A stretch of 64,000 nt of DNA, from NCBI GenBank assembly GCA_020637815.1, contig JACKJS010000001.1, forward strand, positions 1,426,001 to 1,490,000. The letters are read 5' to 3'. Below are positions 40,694-49,342 of this stretch, in pieces. A program made the position numbers and the translations under genes. A model generated the notes under the pieces. The model worked only from the letters and a program-made list of their open reading frames with translations. It ran no database searches and was not told where the DNA came from. The stretch comes from Hyphomicrobiaceae bacterium (GTDB taxonomy: Bacteria > Pseudomonadota > Alphaproteobacteria > Rhizobiales > Methyloligellaceae). Numbering within the stretch: the stretch's first letter is position 1; each line of letters opens with the position of its first letter.

Positions 40694-41881
40694 CTAGGCG
40701 TGCTCGGCCGCGCGCGATTTCAGGGCGGCGCAAGCGGCGTCGATGGTGCGGCTCGCGAGATCGATTTCCGCTTCGCCCACGATCAGGGGCGGCAGCAGGC
40801 GCACGACATTATCGCCGGCTGGCACGGTCAGCATTCCCCGCTCACGCAGCGCCGAAATGAGTTCCGCATTTGGCCGTTTGCACTTCAGCCCCATCATGAG
40901 CCCCTGCCCCCGCACTTCGGCGACAATCTCGCCGTGCTCGTCCGCAACGCCGGCGAGCTGCTGCTTCAACCTTAAGCCCATTTGCGCGACATATTCGAGA
41001 AAGCCGGGTTCCAAGACGACGTCGAGAACCGCGTTGCCGACGGCCATAGCCAGCGGATTGCCGCCGAATGTCGAACCATGGGTGCCGGGAACCATCGCCT
41101 GCCCGGCCGCTTCGGTGGTAAGGCACACGCCGACGGGAAAGCCGCCGCCGAGCCCTTTCGCGGAGGCCATGATGTCCGGCGTGATCTCCGCCCATTCATG
41201 CGCGTAGAACCGGCCGGTGCGGCCGACGCCGGATTGCACCTCGTCGAGCACGAGCAAGAGGCCTTTCTCGTCGCACAGCGCCCTTAAGTCTTGAAGGAAG
41301 CGATAGGGCACTTCGCGCATGCCGCCTTCGCCCATGATGGGCTCGAGCAGCACGCCGGCGGTCTCGTCCCCGATCGCGGCCTCAACCGCGTCGATGTCGA
41401 ACGTGGCCACCTGGTCAAAACCGTCGACCGGCGGACCGAAGCCCTCCAAATGCTTGGCTTGTCCGCCCGCGGCGATCGTCGCAAGCGTGCGACCGTGGAA
41501 CGCGCCTTCGAAGGTGATGAGCCGGTACCGCTCAGGGGCGCCATTGGCGAAATGATAGCGCCGGGCGCACTTGATCGAAGCCTCTACTGCCTCGGCGCCG
41601 GAATTGGTGAAGAACACGCGGTCGGCGAACGTGGCATCGCATAGCCGCTGGCCTAGCCTCTCTTGTCCGGCGATCTCATGCAGGTTCGACACGTGCCAAA
41701 CCTTCTGCGCCTGCGCCGTCAGAGCCTCGACAAGATGCGGATGCGCGTGCCCGAGCGCGGTCACGGCGATGCCGCTCGAGAAGTCGAGATAGCGATCGCC
41801 AGCCTCCGTGAAGAGAAAGGCGCCCTCACCCCGCGCGAAAGACAATCCGCTGCGGGCATATGTCGGAAGAAGGGCCGACAT
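40694..41881 (-). CDS. argD: Acetylornithine/succinyldiaminopimelate aminotransferase
   Basis: Transaminates N-acetylglutamate semialdehyde to N-acetylornithine; class III PLP aminotransferase, 395 residues. Visible: YLDFSSGIAVTALGHAHP, FFTNSGAEAVEASIK (PLP phosphate), FEGAFHGRTLAT, LVLDEVQSGVGRTG (PLP ring Asp), and ASAKGLGGGFPVG with the PLP lysine. The ATG at 41881 (MSALLPTYAR) fits homologues; a TTG at 41905 is possible. It is first of argD-argF-hslO and is preceded by a hairpin plus T tract that looks like an attenuator. Confidence 0.92.
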   Translation of the reverse strand: MSALLPTYARSGLSFARGEGAFLFTEAGDRYLDFSSGIAVTALGHAHPHLVEALTAQAQKVWHVSNLHEIAGQERLGQRLCDATFADRVFFTNSGAEAVEASIKCARRYHFANGAPERYRLITFEGAFHGRTLATIAAGGQAKHLEGFGPPVDGFDQVATFDIDAVEAAIGDETAGVLLEPIMGEGGMREVPYRFLQDLRALCDEKGLLLVLDEVQSGVGRTGRFYAHEWAEITPDIMASAKGLGGGFPVGVCLTTEAAGQAMVPGTHGSTFGGNPLAMAVGNAVLDVVLEPGFLEYVAQMGLRLKQQLAGVADEHGEIVAEVRGQGLMMGLKCKRPNAELISALRERGMLTVPAGDNVVRLLPPLIVGEAEIDLASRTIDAACAALKSRAAEHA

Positions 41882-41899
41882 GAAACGTCCGTGTTCCTG

Positions 41900-41926
41900 A
41901 AACAAAATTGCCGCCGACCGGCGGCA
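41900..41926 (-). terminator. Hairpin plus T tract in the argD leader (attenuator-like)
   Basis: On the minus strand TGCCGCC-GGTC-GGCGGCA is followed by ATTTTGTTT, ending about 19 nt before the argD ATG. The stem is perfect over 7 bp. A terminator directly ahead of a start codon suggests transcription attenuation, or marks the end of an unseen upstream leader. Confidence 0.55.
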
Positions 41927-42267
41927 GCAAGCAGAGTCAGAGTGTTAGGTCTGCTCAAACAGAGAGTCAATTGGTCGTTATGAGCCGCTTTTCCAAAGTT
42001 TCTCCACGCTTCTGTTCACGAGCGGGTTTGTGCTCGACGGATAGAAATGGCAGAATCCGCTCGTTCCGGTGGAAAACGAGGCACGCAAGCGTGGCGGACG
42101 CTTGTCGGTTTCTACCGGTCTTAGTAGGGTAATAATCGTTCGGCTACCAGATGTCGTAGGCGCGACAGGTGCCTGAGCGGTCATTTCTCAGCAGTAAATC
42201 CGAGTATTGCGAAAAGTTGCCGTCTCTCACGACGGGTGGAATCTGAGTCCAAACGAGGAGGCCGAAG
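41927..42267. other. argD-gcrA intergenic region with five GANTC sites
   Basis: The 386 bp divergent gap (41882-42267) contains no supported gene. It carries five GANTC sites: 41934, 41964, 42053, 42239 and 42245 (first bases); the last two are within 30 bp of the gcrA start. GANTC is the CcrM methylation target, and GcrA acts at methylated promoters. Confidence 0.6.
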
Positions 42268-42780
42268 ATGGCTTGGACTGATGAAAGAGTAGAACTGCTG
42301 AAAAAGCTTTGGTCCGAAGGACTGAGCGCCAGCCAAATCGCAGGTCGCTTAGGCGGAGTGACCCGCAACGCGGTGATTGGCAAGGTCCACCGGCTTGGGC
42401 TTTCCGGACGCGCGACCAGTTCGCGTTCCAGCGTCCCGAGGCCAAGGCGTAGCCCGGCTCAGCGGCAGACCCGGGCACCCTCGATGACCTTCGGCACGCG
42501 CGGCAACGTCGCGCTGAAGCCGACATTCGAGGAGGAATACGAGGTGGCCCCGACACCGGCGCGGGCCGAGGAACTGGTGATCCCGCTGCATGAGCGGGCG
42601 AGCATCCTCTCATTGAAAGAATCGATGTGCCGCTGGCCTATCGGCGATCCGACCGAGGAAGAGTTTCACTTTTGCGGGCGCAAGAAGACCGGCACACTGC
42701 CTTACTGCGAGCATCATGCTCGCATGGCATATCAGCCGGTGCAGGCGCGGCGGCGGGAGAAGCGCTCAGCGAATGGCTGA
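42268..42780 (+). CDS. gcrA: GcrA cell cycle regulator
   Basis: Sigma-70-associated regulator of the alphaproteobacterial cell cycle that reads CcrM-methylated GANTC promoters. 170 residues; the conserved N-terminus MAWTDERVELLKKLWSEG is followed by SASQIAGRLGGVTRNAVIGKVHRLGLSGR, the DNA-binding trihelix with an SxxQIA and a GKVHRL core. The C-terminal part has the GcrA zinc-like pattern MCRWPIGDP, FCGRKK, PYCEHHARMAYQP. ATG at 42268 follows GAGGAGG. A terminator lies downstream. Confidence 0.95.
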   Translation: MAWTDERVELLKKLWSEGLSASQIAGRLGGVTRNAVIGKVHRLGLSGRATSSRSSVPRPRRSPAQRQTRAPSMTFGTRGNVALKPTFEEEYEVAPTPARAEELVIPLHERASILSLKESMCRWPIGDPTEEEFHFCGRKKTGTLPYCEHHARMAYQPVQARRREKRSANG

Positions 42781-42809
42781 GCCTCTCTTCCCCAGCAAAC
42801 GGACGACTG

Positions 42810-42843
42810 GAGGCGCCGCGCAAGCTGGCGCCTCTTTCATTTT
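42810..42843 (+). terminator. Intrinsic terminator after gcrA
   Basis: Perfect 8 bp stem GAGGCGCC...GGCGCCTC with a 9 nt loop, followed by TTTCATTTT. It lies 30 bp after the gcrA stop and ahead of the convergent phoB end. Confidence 0.8.
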
Positions 42844-42878
42844 CCGGAGATGCAGATGCAAGCGGTGACGGAGCAGAC

Positions 42879-43592
42879 TTACGCGGTTTCTTCCAGCTTA
42901 TCGGAGAACGCGTAGCCCGCGCCGCGCACGGTCCGGACCGGGTCGTGCTCTGGGCCGCGCATCATGGCCTTACGCAATCGGCCGATATGCACGTCGACGG
43001 TTCGCTCATCCACATAGACGTTCCGGCCCCAAACGCCGTCGAGCAATTGCGCGCGGCTGAACACCCGGCCGGGGCTCTGCATCAGGAACTCGAGCAGCCG
43101 GAATTCCGTCGGCCCGAGATGAACCTGCCGTCCGTTGCGCGTAACGCGATGGGATTCCCGGTCGAGCTCGATATCGCCGGCGGACAGCACGGACGCGATC
43201 CGCTCGGGGCTGGTGCGGCGAAGAATGGCGCGCACCCGCGCCATCAGTTCCGGCAGTGAAAACGGCTTGACGACATAGTCGTCGGCGCCCGTGGTCAAAC
43301 CGCGTATGCGGTCGTTTTCCTCGCTGCGTGCCGTCAGCAAGATGATGGGAATCGTGCGCGATTCCTTGCCCGTCCGCAGACGGCGGCAAAGCTCCAGGCC
43401 CGATATTCCCGGCAGCATCCAATCGAGTACGATCAGATCCGGCGAATTCTCCGCAATCGCGACTTCCGCCTCATCGCCGCGATGAATCACATCGACGGCA
43501 TATCCTTCGGCCTCGAGATTGTAGCGAAGAACGAGCGCCAACGGCTCCTCGTCTTCGACAACCAGCACCTTAGCTCCCGCGTTCATGACCAT
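42879..43592 (-). CDS. phoB: Phosphate regulon response regulator PhoB
   Basis: OmpR-family activator of phosphate-starvation genes, phosphorylated by PhoR. 237 residues: receiver domain with VLVVEDEEPL and phospho-acceptor Asp in LIVLDWMLPGISG, then a winged helix (HLGPTEFRLLEFLMQSPGRVFSR and VDVHIGRLRKAM). The first ATG (43592) and another at 43586 are both usable. It is the last gene of phoR-pstSCAB-phoU-phoB and ends against the gcrA terminator region. Confidence 0.95.
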   Translation of the reverse strand: MVMNAGAKVLVVEDEEPLALVLRYNLEAEGYAVDVIHRGDEAEVAIAENSPDLIVLDWMLPGISGLELCRRLRTGKESRTIPIILLTARSEENDRIRGLTTGADDYVVKPFSLPELMARVRAILRRTSPERIASVLSAGDIELDRESHRVTRNGRQVHLGPTEFRLLEFLMQSPGRVFSRAQLLDGVWGRNVYVDERTVDVHIGRLRKAMMRGPEHDPVRTVRGAGYAFSDKLEETA

Positions 43593-43608
43593 CGCCCGTA
43601 GCTAGGAC

Positions 43609-44343
43609 CTAGAACGCCGAACTTCTCAGCGACGTATAGGCTGTCGAACTCGTGGTGTCGCCTTTGGGCCGCTGATCCGTGATCGGACGTCCATGCACGA
43701 GATAGTACACGGTTTCGGCGATATTGGTCGCATGATCGCCCACGCGCTCGATGTTCTTGGCGCCGAAGAGAAGATGCGTACAAAGACCGATATTCCGCGG
43801 ATCCTCCATCATGTAGGTGAGGAGTTCGCGGAACAGCGAGTTGTACATCGCATCGATCTCTTCGTCCTTATACCACACGCTGAGGGCGCGTTCGGCGTCG
43901 CGCTCGATAAACGCATCGAGGACTTCCTTCAGCTGGCCGAGAGACAGTTCGCCCATATGCTTGAGGCCCAGCATCAGCTGCTTCGGCTGCTGCTCGGTGA
44001 CAACGGCGACGGCGCGCTTAGCGATATTCTTGCCAAGGTCGCCAATCCTCTCCAGATCGGCCGAGATCCGCAACGAGGCCATGATCTGGCGCAGGTCGTA
44101 GGCCATCGGCTGCCGGCGAGCGATCATCACGACGGCCTGCTCTTCGATATCGCGCTGAAGCTCGTCGATCTCCTCGTCCTCGCTGATCGTCGTTGCCGCG
44201 AGGTCGGGATCCCGGCGCTCCAACGCCTCGAGAGACTGGCCGAGCACCTTCTCGGCGAGACCGCCCATCTTGGCAATCTTGTTGTTAAGGAGGGCAAGTT
44301 CCTCCTCGTAGGATCGGACGATATGTTCGTTCTGCTGTTCCAT
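43609..44343 (-). CDS. phoU: Phosphate signalling protein PhoU
   Basis: Negative regulator linking the Pst transporter to PhoR. 244 residues, two similar three-helix bundles; typical motifs are EYEEEL-like RSYEEELALLNNKIAKMGG at the start, ISEDEEIDELQRDIEEQ, and DLERIGDLGKNIAKRA with the repeat copy NIERVGDHATNIAETV, both metal-cluster signatures. The ATG at 44343 has AGGAG about 10 nt upstream. It lies 26 bp after pstB and 16 bp before phoB. Confidence 0.93.
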   Translation of the reverse strand: MEQQNEHIVRSYEEELALLNNKIAKMGGLAEKVLGQSLEALERRDPDLAATTISEDEEIDELQRDIEEQAVVMIARRQPMAYDLRQIMASLRISADLERIGDLGKNIAKRAVAVVTEQQPKQLMLGLKHMGELSLGQLKEVLDAFIERDAERALSVWYKDEEIDAMYNSLFRELLTYMMEDPRNIGLCTHLLFGAKNIERVGDHATNIAETVYYLVHGRPITDQRPKGDTTSSTAYTSLRSSAF

Positions 44344-44369
44344 GGGGGGCGAACTCCTGAGAGCCGGTA

Positions 44370-45218
44370 TCAACCGAAGCGGCCAGTGACATAGTCCTGG
44401 GTCCGCTGGTCGGCGGGATTGGTGAAAATCGTCGAAGTCTCGTCTACCTCGACGAGCTTACCGAGATGAAAGAACGCCGTACGCTGCGACACGCGCGCCG
44501 CCTGCTGCATCGAGTGCGTCACGATGGCAATGCACAGATTCTCCTTGAGCTCGTCGATCAGCGTCTCGATCGTGGCGGTCGCGATCGGATCGAGCGCCGA
44601 ACAGGGCTCGTCCATGAGGAGGACTTCCGGGTTGACGGAAATCGCACGCGCGATGCAAAGCCGCTGCTGCTGACCGCCGGAAAGGCCAGTGCCGGGCTGG
44701 TCCAGGCGATCCTTCACCTCTTCCCAAAGGCCGGCCTTGACCAGGCTCGTCTCGACGACCTCGTCGAGTTCGGTCTTGTTCGCGCATAGGCCATGGAGCC
44801 GTGGTGCGTAGGCGACGTTCTCGTAGATCGATTTGGGGAACGGGTTCGGCTTCTGGAACACCATGCCGACGCGGGCGCGGAGTTGAACTGGATCGACCTG
44901 GGGAGCGTAGATATCCTCGCCGTCGAGACGAATGTCGCCTTCGACCCGGCAAATGTCGATCACGTCGTTCATGCGGTTCAGGCAGCGCAAGAACGTCGAC
45001 TTACCGCAACCGGACGGTCCGATCAGCGCCGTCACCGACCGATCGAAGATTTCGAGATTGACGTCGAAGAGTGCCTGCTTCTCGCCATACCAAAGGTTGA
45101 CGTCCTTCGCCTTCATCTTCAATTCGCCAAGGGCCGCAGGGGCGCTGTTGCCGCGTTCCTTTGGCTCTGCGGGCGCTACCACCCGGGTGGCGGGTCTGTC
45201 TTCCACCTTCGCCTCCAT
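44370..45218 (-). CDS. pstB: Phosphate ABC transporter ATP-binding protein PstB
   Basis: ATPase of the high-affinity phosphate importer. 282 residues, with Walker A GPSGCGKST, LNRMND (PstB signature), Q-loop VFQKPNPFP, ABC signature LSGGQQQRL, Walker B VLLMDEPCSALD and the switch histidine in IVTHSM. A 30-40 residue charged Ala/Pro-rich N-terminus precedes the domain. The ATG at 45218 has GGGGA 9 nt upstream; the alternative ATG at 45239 overlaps the pstA stop. Confidence 0.94.
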   Translation of the reverse strand: MEAKVEDRPATRVVAPAEPKERGNSAPAALGELKMKAKDVNLWYGEKQALFDVNLEIFDRSVTALIGPSGCGKSTFLRCLNRMNDVIDICRVEGDIRLDGEDIYAPQVDPVQLRARVGMVFQKPNPFPKSIYENVAYAPRLHGLCANKTELDEVVETSLVKAGLWEEVKDRLDQPGTGLSGGQQQRLCIARAISVNPEVLLMDEPCSALDPIATATIETLIDELKENLCIAIVTHSMQQAARVSQRTAFFHLGKLVEVDETSTIFTNPADQRTQDYVTGRFG

Positions 45219-45232
45219 AGCTGCGGTCCCCT

Positions 45233-46540
45233 TTACCATTTGCGTTCGAACCTATTCCGTAGATAGACGGCCAGACTGTTCATGACGACCAAGAAGGCCA
45301 ACAGCACGATCGTCGCACCGGCCGTGCGCTCCACGAAGCCACGTTCCGCCGACGATGCCCACATATAGATCTGCACCGGCAGGCCCGTCGCCGGCTCGAG
45401 CGGCGTGGTGGGATAGTCGACGACAAACGCGACCATGCCGATCATCAGCAGCGGCGCCGTTTCGCCCAAGGCTTGAACCAGTCCGATAATCGTACCGGTG
45501 AGAATGCCTGGCAAGGACAGCGGCAGAATGTGATGGCCGATCAGCTGCATCTTCGACGCGCCGACGCCGAGCGCGGCCTCGCGAATGGACGGCGGCACGG
45601 CCCGAATGGCGGCACGTGTCGTAATAATGATCGTCGGCAGCGTCATCAGCGTCAGCACGAGACCGCCGACCAGCGATGCGGACCGGGGCAGGCCAAAGAA
45701 ATTAATAAACACCGCCAGACCGAGAAGACCGAAGACGATCGACGGCACCGCGGCGAGGTTGTTGATGTTCACCTCGATCGTGTCGGCGATCTTGCCCTTG
45801 GGCGCGTATTCTTCAAGATAAAGCGCGGCGCAAACTCCGAGCGGAACGGCCAATAGGACCACGGTCAGCATCATGAAGAACGAGCCGATCAATGCGACGC
45901 CGAGACCGGCCGTCTCGGGATTGCTCGAGGCGCCATTGACGAAGAGCCCCGTGTTGAAGCGCTTCTTCATGTTGCCCGCATCGACCATTTGATCGATCCA
46001 CGCAATCTGTTCGTCGCTGACCTGCCGGCGCTCGCTCGGGGTCTTGCGGTCGATGGACCCTTTCATCAAGGCATCGGCGTTGTCGCTAGCCAGCAGCCAT
46101 ACATCTTCCGTCGAGCCGATGATGGACGGATCTCTCAAAACCATGTCGCGCAACTGAACGTCGACGCCGCGCGACAGGAGTTCATTGGCCGCACGCCGGT
46201 CCTTGCGGTCGTTGGGATCGACGCCGAGCTCCTTGTAGAGCGCTTCGCGCGCCAGCTTCACGTAGTTGGCCTGAAAGATCTCATCTTCGGCATCGGGATT
46301 GCCGGACGGGTTGATGACCTCTTGGCTAAAATCGATCGGCAGCTTGATCGACGTCTGCAAAAACGCTGTCCATCCTTGGCTGAAGATCGAGGCGAACAGA
46401 AACACCAGAAATGCCAGTGCGAACAGGATCGCGCCGATGCCATACATCTGGAAGCGCCGTTCGGCACGATGCCGCTTGCGCAGCTTTTTCGTGGCGATTT
46501 CGCTCGTGAAGGATGCGAGGGAGGCGGTTTGATCGGTCAT
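45233..46540 (-). CDS. pstA: Phosphate ABC transporter permease PstA (with N-terminal extension)
   Basis: One of two membrane subunits of the phosphate importer. 435 residues, longer than enterobacterial PstA (about 300) by an N-terminal soluble and periplasmic region after the first helix (DUF3333 type, typical of Alphaproteobacteria). The permease core has VFGLLGLAVFINFFGLPRS and the EAA loop REAALGVGASKMQLIGHHILP. The ATG overlaps the pstC stop by one base (TAATG). The continuous frame extends upstream to 47524 but that part is inside pstC. Confidence 0.93.
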   Translation of the reverse strand: MTDQTASLASFTSEIATKKLRKRHRAERRFQMYGIGAILFALAFLVFLFASIFSQGWTAFLQTSIKLPIDFSQEVINPSGNPDAEDEIFQANYVKLAREALYKELGVDPNDRKDRRAANELLSRGVDVQLRDMVLRDPSIIGSTEDVWLLASDNADALMKGSIDRKTPSERRQVSDEQIAWIDQMVDAGNMKKRFNTGLFVNGASSNPETAGLGVALIGSFFMMLTVVLLAVPLGVCAALYLEEYAPKGKIADTIEVNINNLAAVPSIVFGLLGLAVFINFFGLPRSASLVGGLVLTLMTLPTIIITTRAAIRAVPPSIREAALGVGASKMQLIGHHILPLSLPGILTGTIIGLVQALGETAPLLMIGMVAFVVDYPTTPLEPATGLPVQIYMWASSAERGFVERTAGATIVLLAFLVVMNSLAVYLRNRFERKW

Positions 46541-48012
46541 TATTCGTACTGCTCCCGGTATTTGCGCACGACGTAGAGGGCGTACACGTTCAGACCCAAG
46601 GTGATCACGAACAACGTGAGGCCGAGGGCGAAGGCCACCAGCGTCTGCGGACTGTTGAACTCCAGGTCGCCCGTGAGCTGGCTCACGATCTTCACCGTGA
46701 TGGTCGTGACGGGTTCGAGCGGGTTGAGTGTCAGGTTGGCGGCGATACCAGCGGCTAGAACCACAATCATGGTTTCGCCGATGGCGCGCGAGGCGGCGAG
46801 CAGCACCGCGCCGACGATACCCGGCAGGGCCGCCGGCAGAACGACCTTCTTGATGGTCTCCGACTGCGTCGCGCCAAGGCCGTACGAGCCCTCTCGAAGG
46901 GACTGCGGCACCGCGGTGATGATATCGTCCGACAACGAAGACACAAACGGGATGATCATCACACCCATCACGATGCCGGCCGTCAGCACGCTCGATGCGG
47001 AAATGTCGAGCCCGATATTGCCGCCCACGTCGCGCAGCAACGGGCCGAACACCGATAAGGCGAAGAAGCCGTACACGATCGTGGGGATTCCGGCGAGGAT
47101 CTCCAGGACCGGCTTTGCGAAGGCACGAACCTTGGAGCCCGCATATTCCGACATGTAGATCGCGGCGAAGAGGCCGACGGGAACGGCGACCAAGAGCGCA
47201 ACCGCGGAGATGAACAGCGTACCCCACAAAAGCGGCAAGAGGCCGAATTGACCTTCGGCCTTGCCGACGGTCGCAAAACGCGGATCCCAGACCGTCCCGA
47301 AGAAATAGTCCATCGGCGAGACGAACTGGAAGAAGTGGATCGTCTCGAACAGCACGGACAAGACGATACCGACCGTCGTGAGCACAGCCACAGTCGAGGC
47401 GAGGAACAAGCCGGAGCGCATGACGCGCTCGACGATGTTGCGGCTGCGCAGTTCGGGGCGGATCCGCGTGTAGCCCCAGAGGAATCCCAGAGCCGCTAGG
47501 CCGAAACAGGCGATCGGTAGCCACAGCCGGCTTGTCGCCCGCGCAGAGGCCAGTTCGTCGGCGGCAGCGAGAAGAGAGCGATCGGGGTCGGAACCGAGGA
47601 CTACACCGTGCTTGCCGAGCACATCGCGCGCATCGGAACTCGTGACGAAGCCGAAGCGGGCTTTGCGCAACACTTCGTACTCTTCGGGGTCAAGTTTCGG
47701 CAGCCCTTCGGCGATGTTGTCGACCACGCTCATGGTCAGCGCCTTTTCCGCATCGGTTCCCTGAAGAACCGTCGGCGGCAGCTCCTGCATGGCGACGTAT
47801 TTGGTTACAGGCCGCTCCGCCACACTCCAGACCGCGAGAAGGACGACGGCCGGCAACGCGGTCAAAATCGCGAGGTAGTACCCGTAATAGGATGGACGCG
47901 AGTGGAGCTCTTGCTGGTGGCCATCGCAGACCTGGATGCTGCGCAACCGCCCGATAAAGAAGGCGACGATCCCGGCAATAGCAAGAATGGCAAGTATCGT
48001 AAGGCTGGACAC
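46540..48012 (-). CDS. pstC: Phosphate ABC transporter permease PstC (long form)
   Basis: Second membrane subunit of the phosphate importer. 490 residues; the N-terminal 200 residues contain two early helices and a soluble region (VTKYVAMQELPPTV to ADELASARA), again the long alphaproteobacterial form. The core has GTLFISAVALLVAVPVGLFA, EILAGIPTIVYGFFAL and the EAA loop REGSYGLGATQSETIKKVVLP. GTG start at 48012 with GAGAGAA upstream. It lies 126 bp after pstS, with a stable stem-loop in between. Confidence 0.92.
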   Translation of the reverse strand: MSSLTILAILAIAGIVAFFIGRLRSIQVCDGHQQELHSRPSYYGYYLAILTALPAVVLLAVWSVAERPVTKYVAMQELPPTVLQGTDAEKALTMSVVDNIAEGLPKLDPEEYEVLRKARFGFVTSSDARDVLGKHGVVLGSDPDRSLLAAADELASARATSRLWLPIACFGLAALGFLWGYTRIRPELRSRNIVERVMRSGLFLASTVAVLTTVGIVLSVLFETIHFFQFVSPMDYFFGTVWDPRFATVGKAEGQFGLLPLLWGTLFISAVALLVAVPVGLFAAIYMSEYAGSKVRAFAKPVLEILAGIPTIVYGFFALSVFGPLLRDVGGNIGLDISASSVLTAGIVMGVMIIPFVSSLSDDIITAVPQSLREGSYGLGATQSETIKKVVLPAALPGIVGAVLLAASRAIGETMIVVLAAGIAANLTLNPLEPVTTITVKIVSQLTGDLEFNSPQTLVAFALGLTLFVITLGLNVYALYVVRKYREQYE

Positions 48013-48050
48013 GCGTCGTTCTCTCTCAGTCGGTCGTTCTCGTTCGTCGT

Positions 48051-48069
48051 GGCCCCGCTCTGCGGGGCC
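48051..48069 (-). repeat. Stem-loop between pstS and pstC
   Basis: Perfect palindrome GGCCCCGC-tct-GCGGGGCC. On the minus-strand transcript it follows pstS without a T tract, so it looks more like an mRNA-stabilising or partial-attenuation stem that would keep binding-protein levels above permease levels. Confidence 0.6.
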
Positions 48070-48138
48070 GGATCGGGGGAACGGCGCTTGGACCGCACCG
48101 CTCCCCCAACGAGGTTTAGCCGGATGAGGCCGTCAGCG

Positions 48139-49182
48139 TTACATGCTGAGGACCTTGCCCTCTTTGACTTCTTCCTGGAGCGCTTTCAGCTGATCTTCCG
48201 GAAGCGGCACGAGGCCGTAATCGGCGAGCGGGCCGTCCGGGCCGATCATCTTTTCGCTGGCGAAGAACTCGACATATTCCTTCAGGCCCGGAATCACGCC
48301 GATGTGGTCCTTCTTCACGTAGAAGAACAGCGGACGGGAAACCGGATATTCGCCCGAGGAAATCGTCTCGACCGATGGAGAAACACCACTCACCGTGGCG
48401 ACGTTCAGCTTGTCGGTGTTGTTCTCGTAGAAGGAGAGACCGAACACGCCCACGCCTTGCGGATTGGACTGAATGCGGGCCAGCGTCTCAGTGTAATCAC
48501 CGTCGATGTCGACCGTACCGCCGTCCTTGCGCACCTTGACGCAAGCCTTGCCAGCGGCCTTCTCGTCCATACCGCCCTCTTCCAGCAGTTTCATGCCACC
48601 GGCGGCCTCGCAACCGATCGCGAGGACCTTCTCTTCGAAGACTTCGCGGGTGCCGTGCTTCTCGCCCGGGATGTAAGCGACGATCTTCCAGTCGGGAAGC
48701 TTGTCGTTCACGTCTTTCCAGGTCTTGTTCGGGTTCTTGAGCAACTTGCCGTCAACCGGGATCTCCTCGGCCAGGGCGAGATACACGTCCTTCGGCTCGA
48801 TAGCCCAAGCGTCGGACTTGGCATCGGTCGCGAACACGATACCGTCATAGCCGAAACGGACCGGCATGATGTTCTTCACGCCAGCTTCGGCGCAGGCTTC
48901 GATTTCCTTGTCCTTGATCGGACGGGAGGAATTGGCGATGTCGATGGTCGCCTCGCCAACGCCCTGGCAGAACTGCTTCAGGCCTGCCGAAGAGCCGCCG
49001 GACTCGACGACCGGAGACTTGAACTTCGAGTAGGTCTTGCCGAAGTCCTCTGCGACGATCTGCGCATAAGGCAGAACCGTCGATGACCCTGCGATCTGAA
49101 TCTGGTCACGAGCCAGCGCGGGCCCGCCCGTGCAAAGCGCGGCGACGGCGAGCGTCGACGCTGCGATAACAATCCTGTTCAC
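48139..49182 (-). CDS. pstS: Phosphate-binding periplasmic protein PstS
   Basis: Captures phosphate for the Pst importer. 347 residues: signal peptide (VNRIVIAASTLAVAALCTGG, cleavage after ALA), then IQIAGSSTVLPYAQ, VVESGGSSAGLKQFCQG, and IANSSRPIKDKE, all typical PstS ligand loops. The GTG at 49182 has GGGAG 8 nt upstream and starts exactly at the signal peptide; the frame is open to 49227. Induction by PhoB is likely from the Pho-box-like element about 100 bp upstream. Confidence 0.93.
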   Translation of the reverse strand: MNRIVIAASTLAVAALCTGGPALARDQIQIAGSSTVLPYAQIVAEDFGKTYSKFKSPVVESGGSSAGLKQFCQGVGEATIDIANSSRPIKDKEIEACAEAGVKNIMPVRFGYDGIVFATDAKSDAWAIEPKDVYLALAEEIPVDGKLLKNPNKTWKDVNDKLPDWKIVAYIPGEKHGTREVFEEKVLAIGCEAAGGMKLLEEGGMDEKAAGKACVKVRKDGGTVDIDGDYTETLARIQSNPQGVGVFGLSFYENNTDKLNVATVSGVSPSVETISSGEYPVSRPLFFYVKKDHIGVIPGLKEYVEFFASEKMIGPDGPLADYGLVPLPEDQLKALQEEVKEGKVLSM

Positions 49183-49230
49183 GATTGAACTCCCTTGGCT
49201 TGGATTGAAGCGCTCGGATAAACGCATGCG

Positions 49231-49268
49231 CTAGCGTGCCCAACGCCGCCAGCTCAGGGGCACGCTAG
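49231..49268 (-). repeat. Long inverted repeat in the pstS leader
   Basis: Arms CTAGCGTGCCC (49231-49241) and GGGCACGCTAG (49258-49268) match over 11 bp around a 16 nt loop. It lies between the Pho-box-like element and pstS, so it should fold in the mRNA leader. No T tract follows, so it is not a simple terminator. Confidence 0.65.
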
Positions 49269-49284
49269 TTGCCCTCGATCATTC

Positions 49285-49317
49285 TTTTATGACGATGATG
49301 ATTCTCTATTATGACAG
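49285..49317 (-). promoter_or_regulatory. Pho box (PhoB-binding site) upstream of pstS
   Basis: Three 11 bp units on the minus strand: CTGTCATAATA (49307-49317), a degenerate middle unit, and TCGTCATAAAA (49285-49295). The outer units match the PhoB repeat CTGTCATAAAT in phase. The position before pstS supports the call. Confidence 0.7.
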
Positions 49318-49342
49318 GCTAAGCGTATGATTCGTAATACGA

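Noticed and set aside
46541..47524. Upstream part of a 763-codon minus-strand open frame leading into pstA
   Set aside because: It overlaps pstC in another frame, is Arg/Gly-rich without family resemblance, and pstA has a natural ATG at 46540 coupled to the pstC stop.
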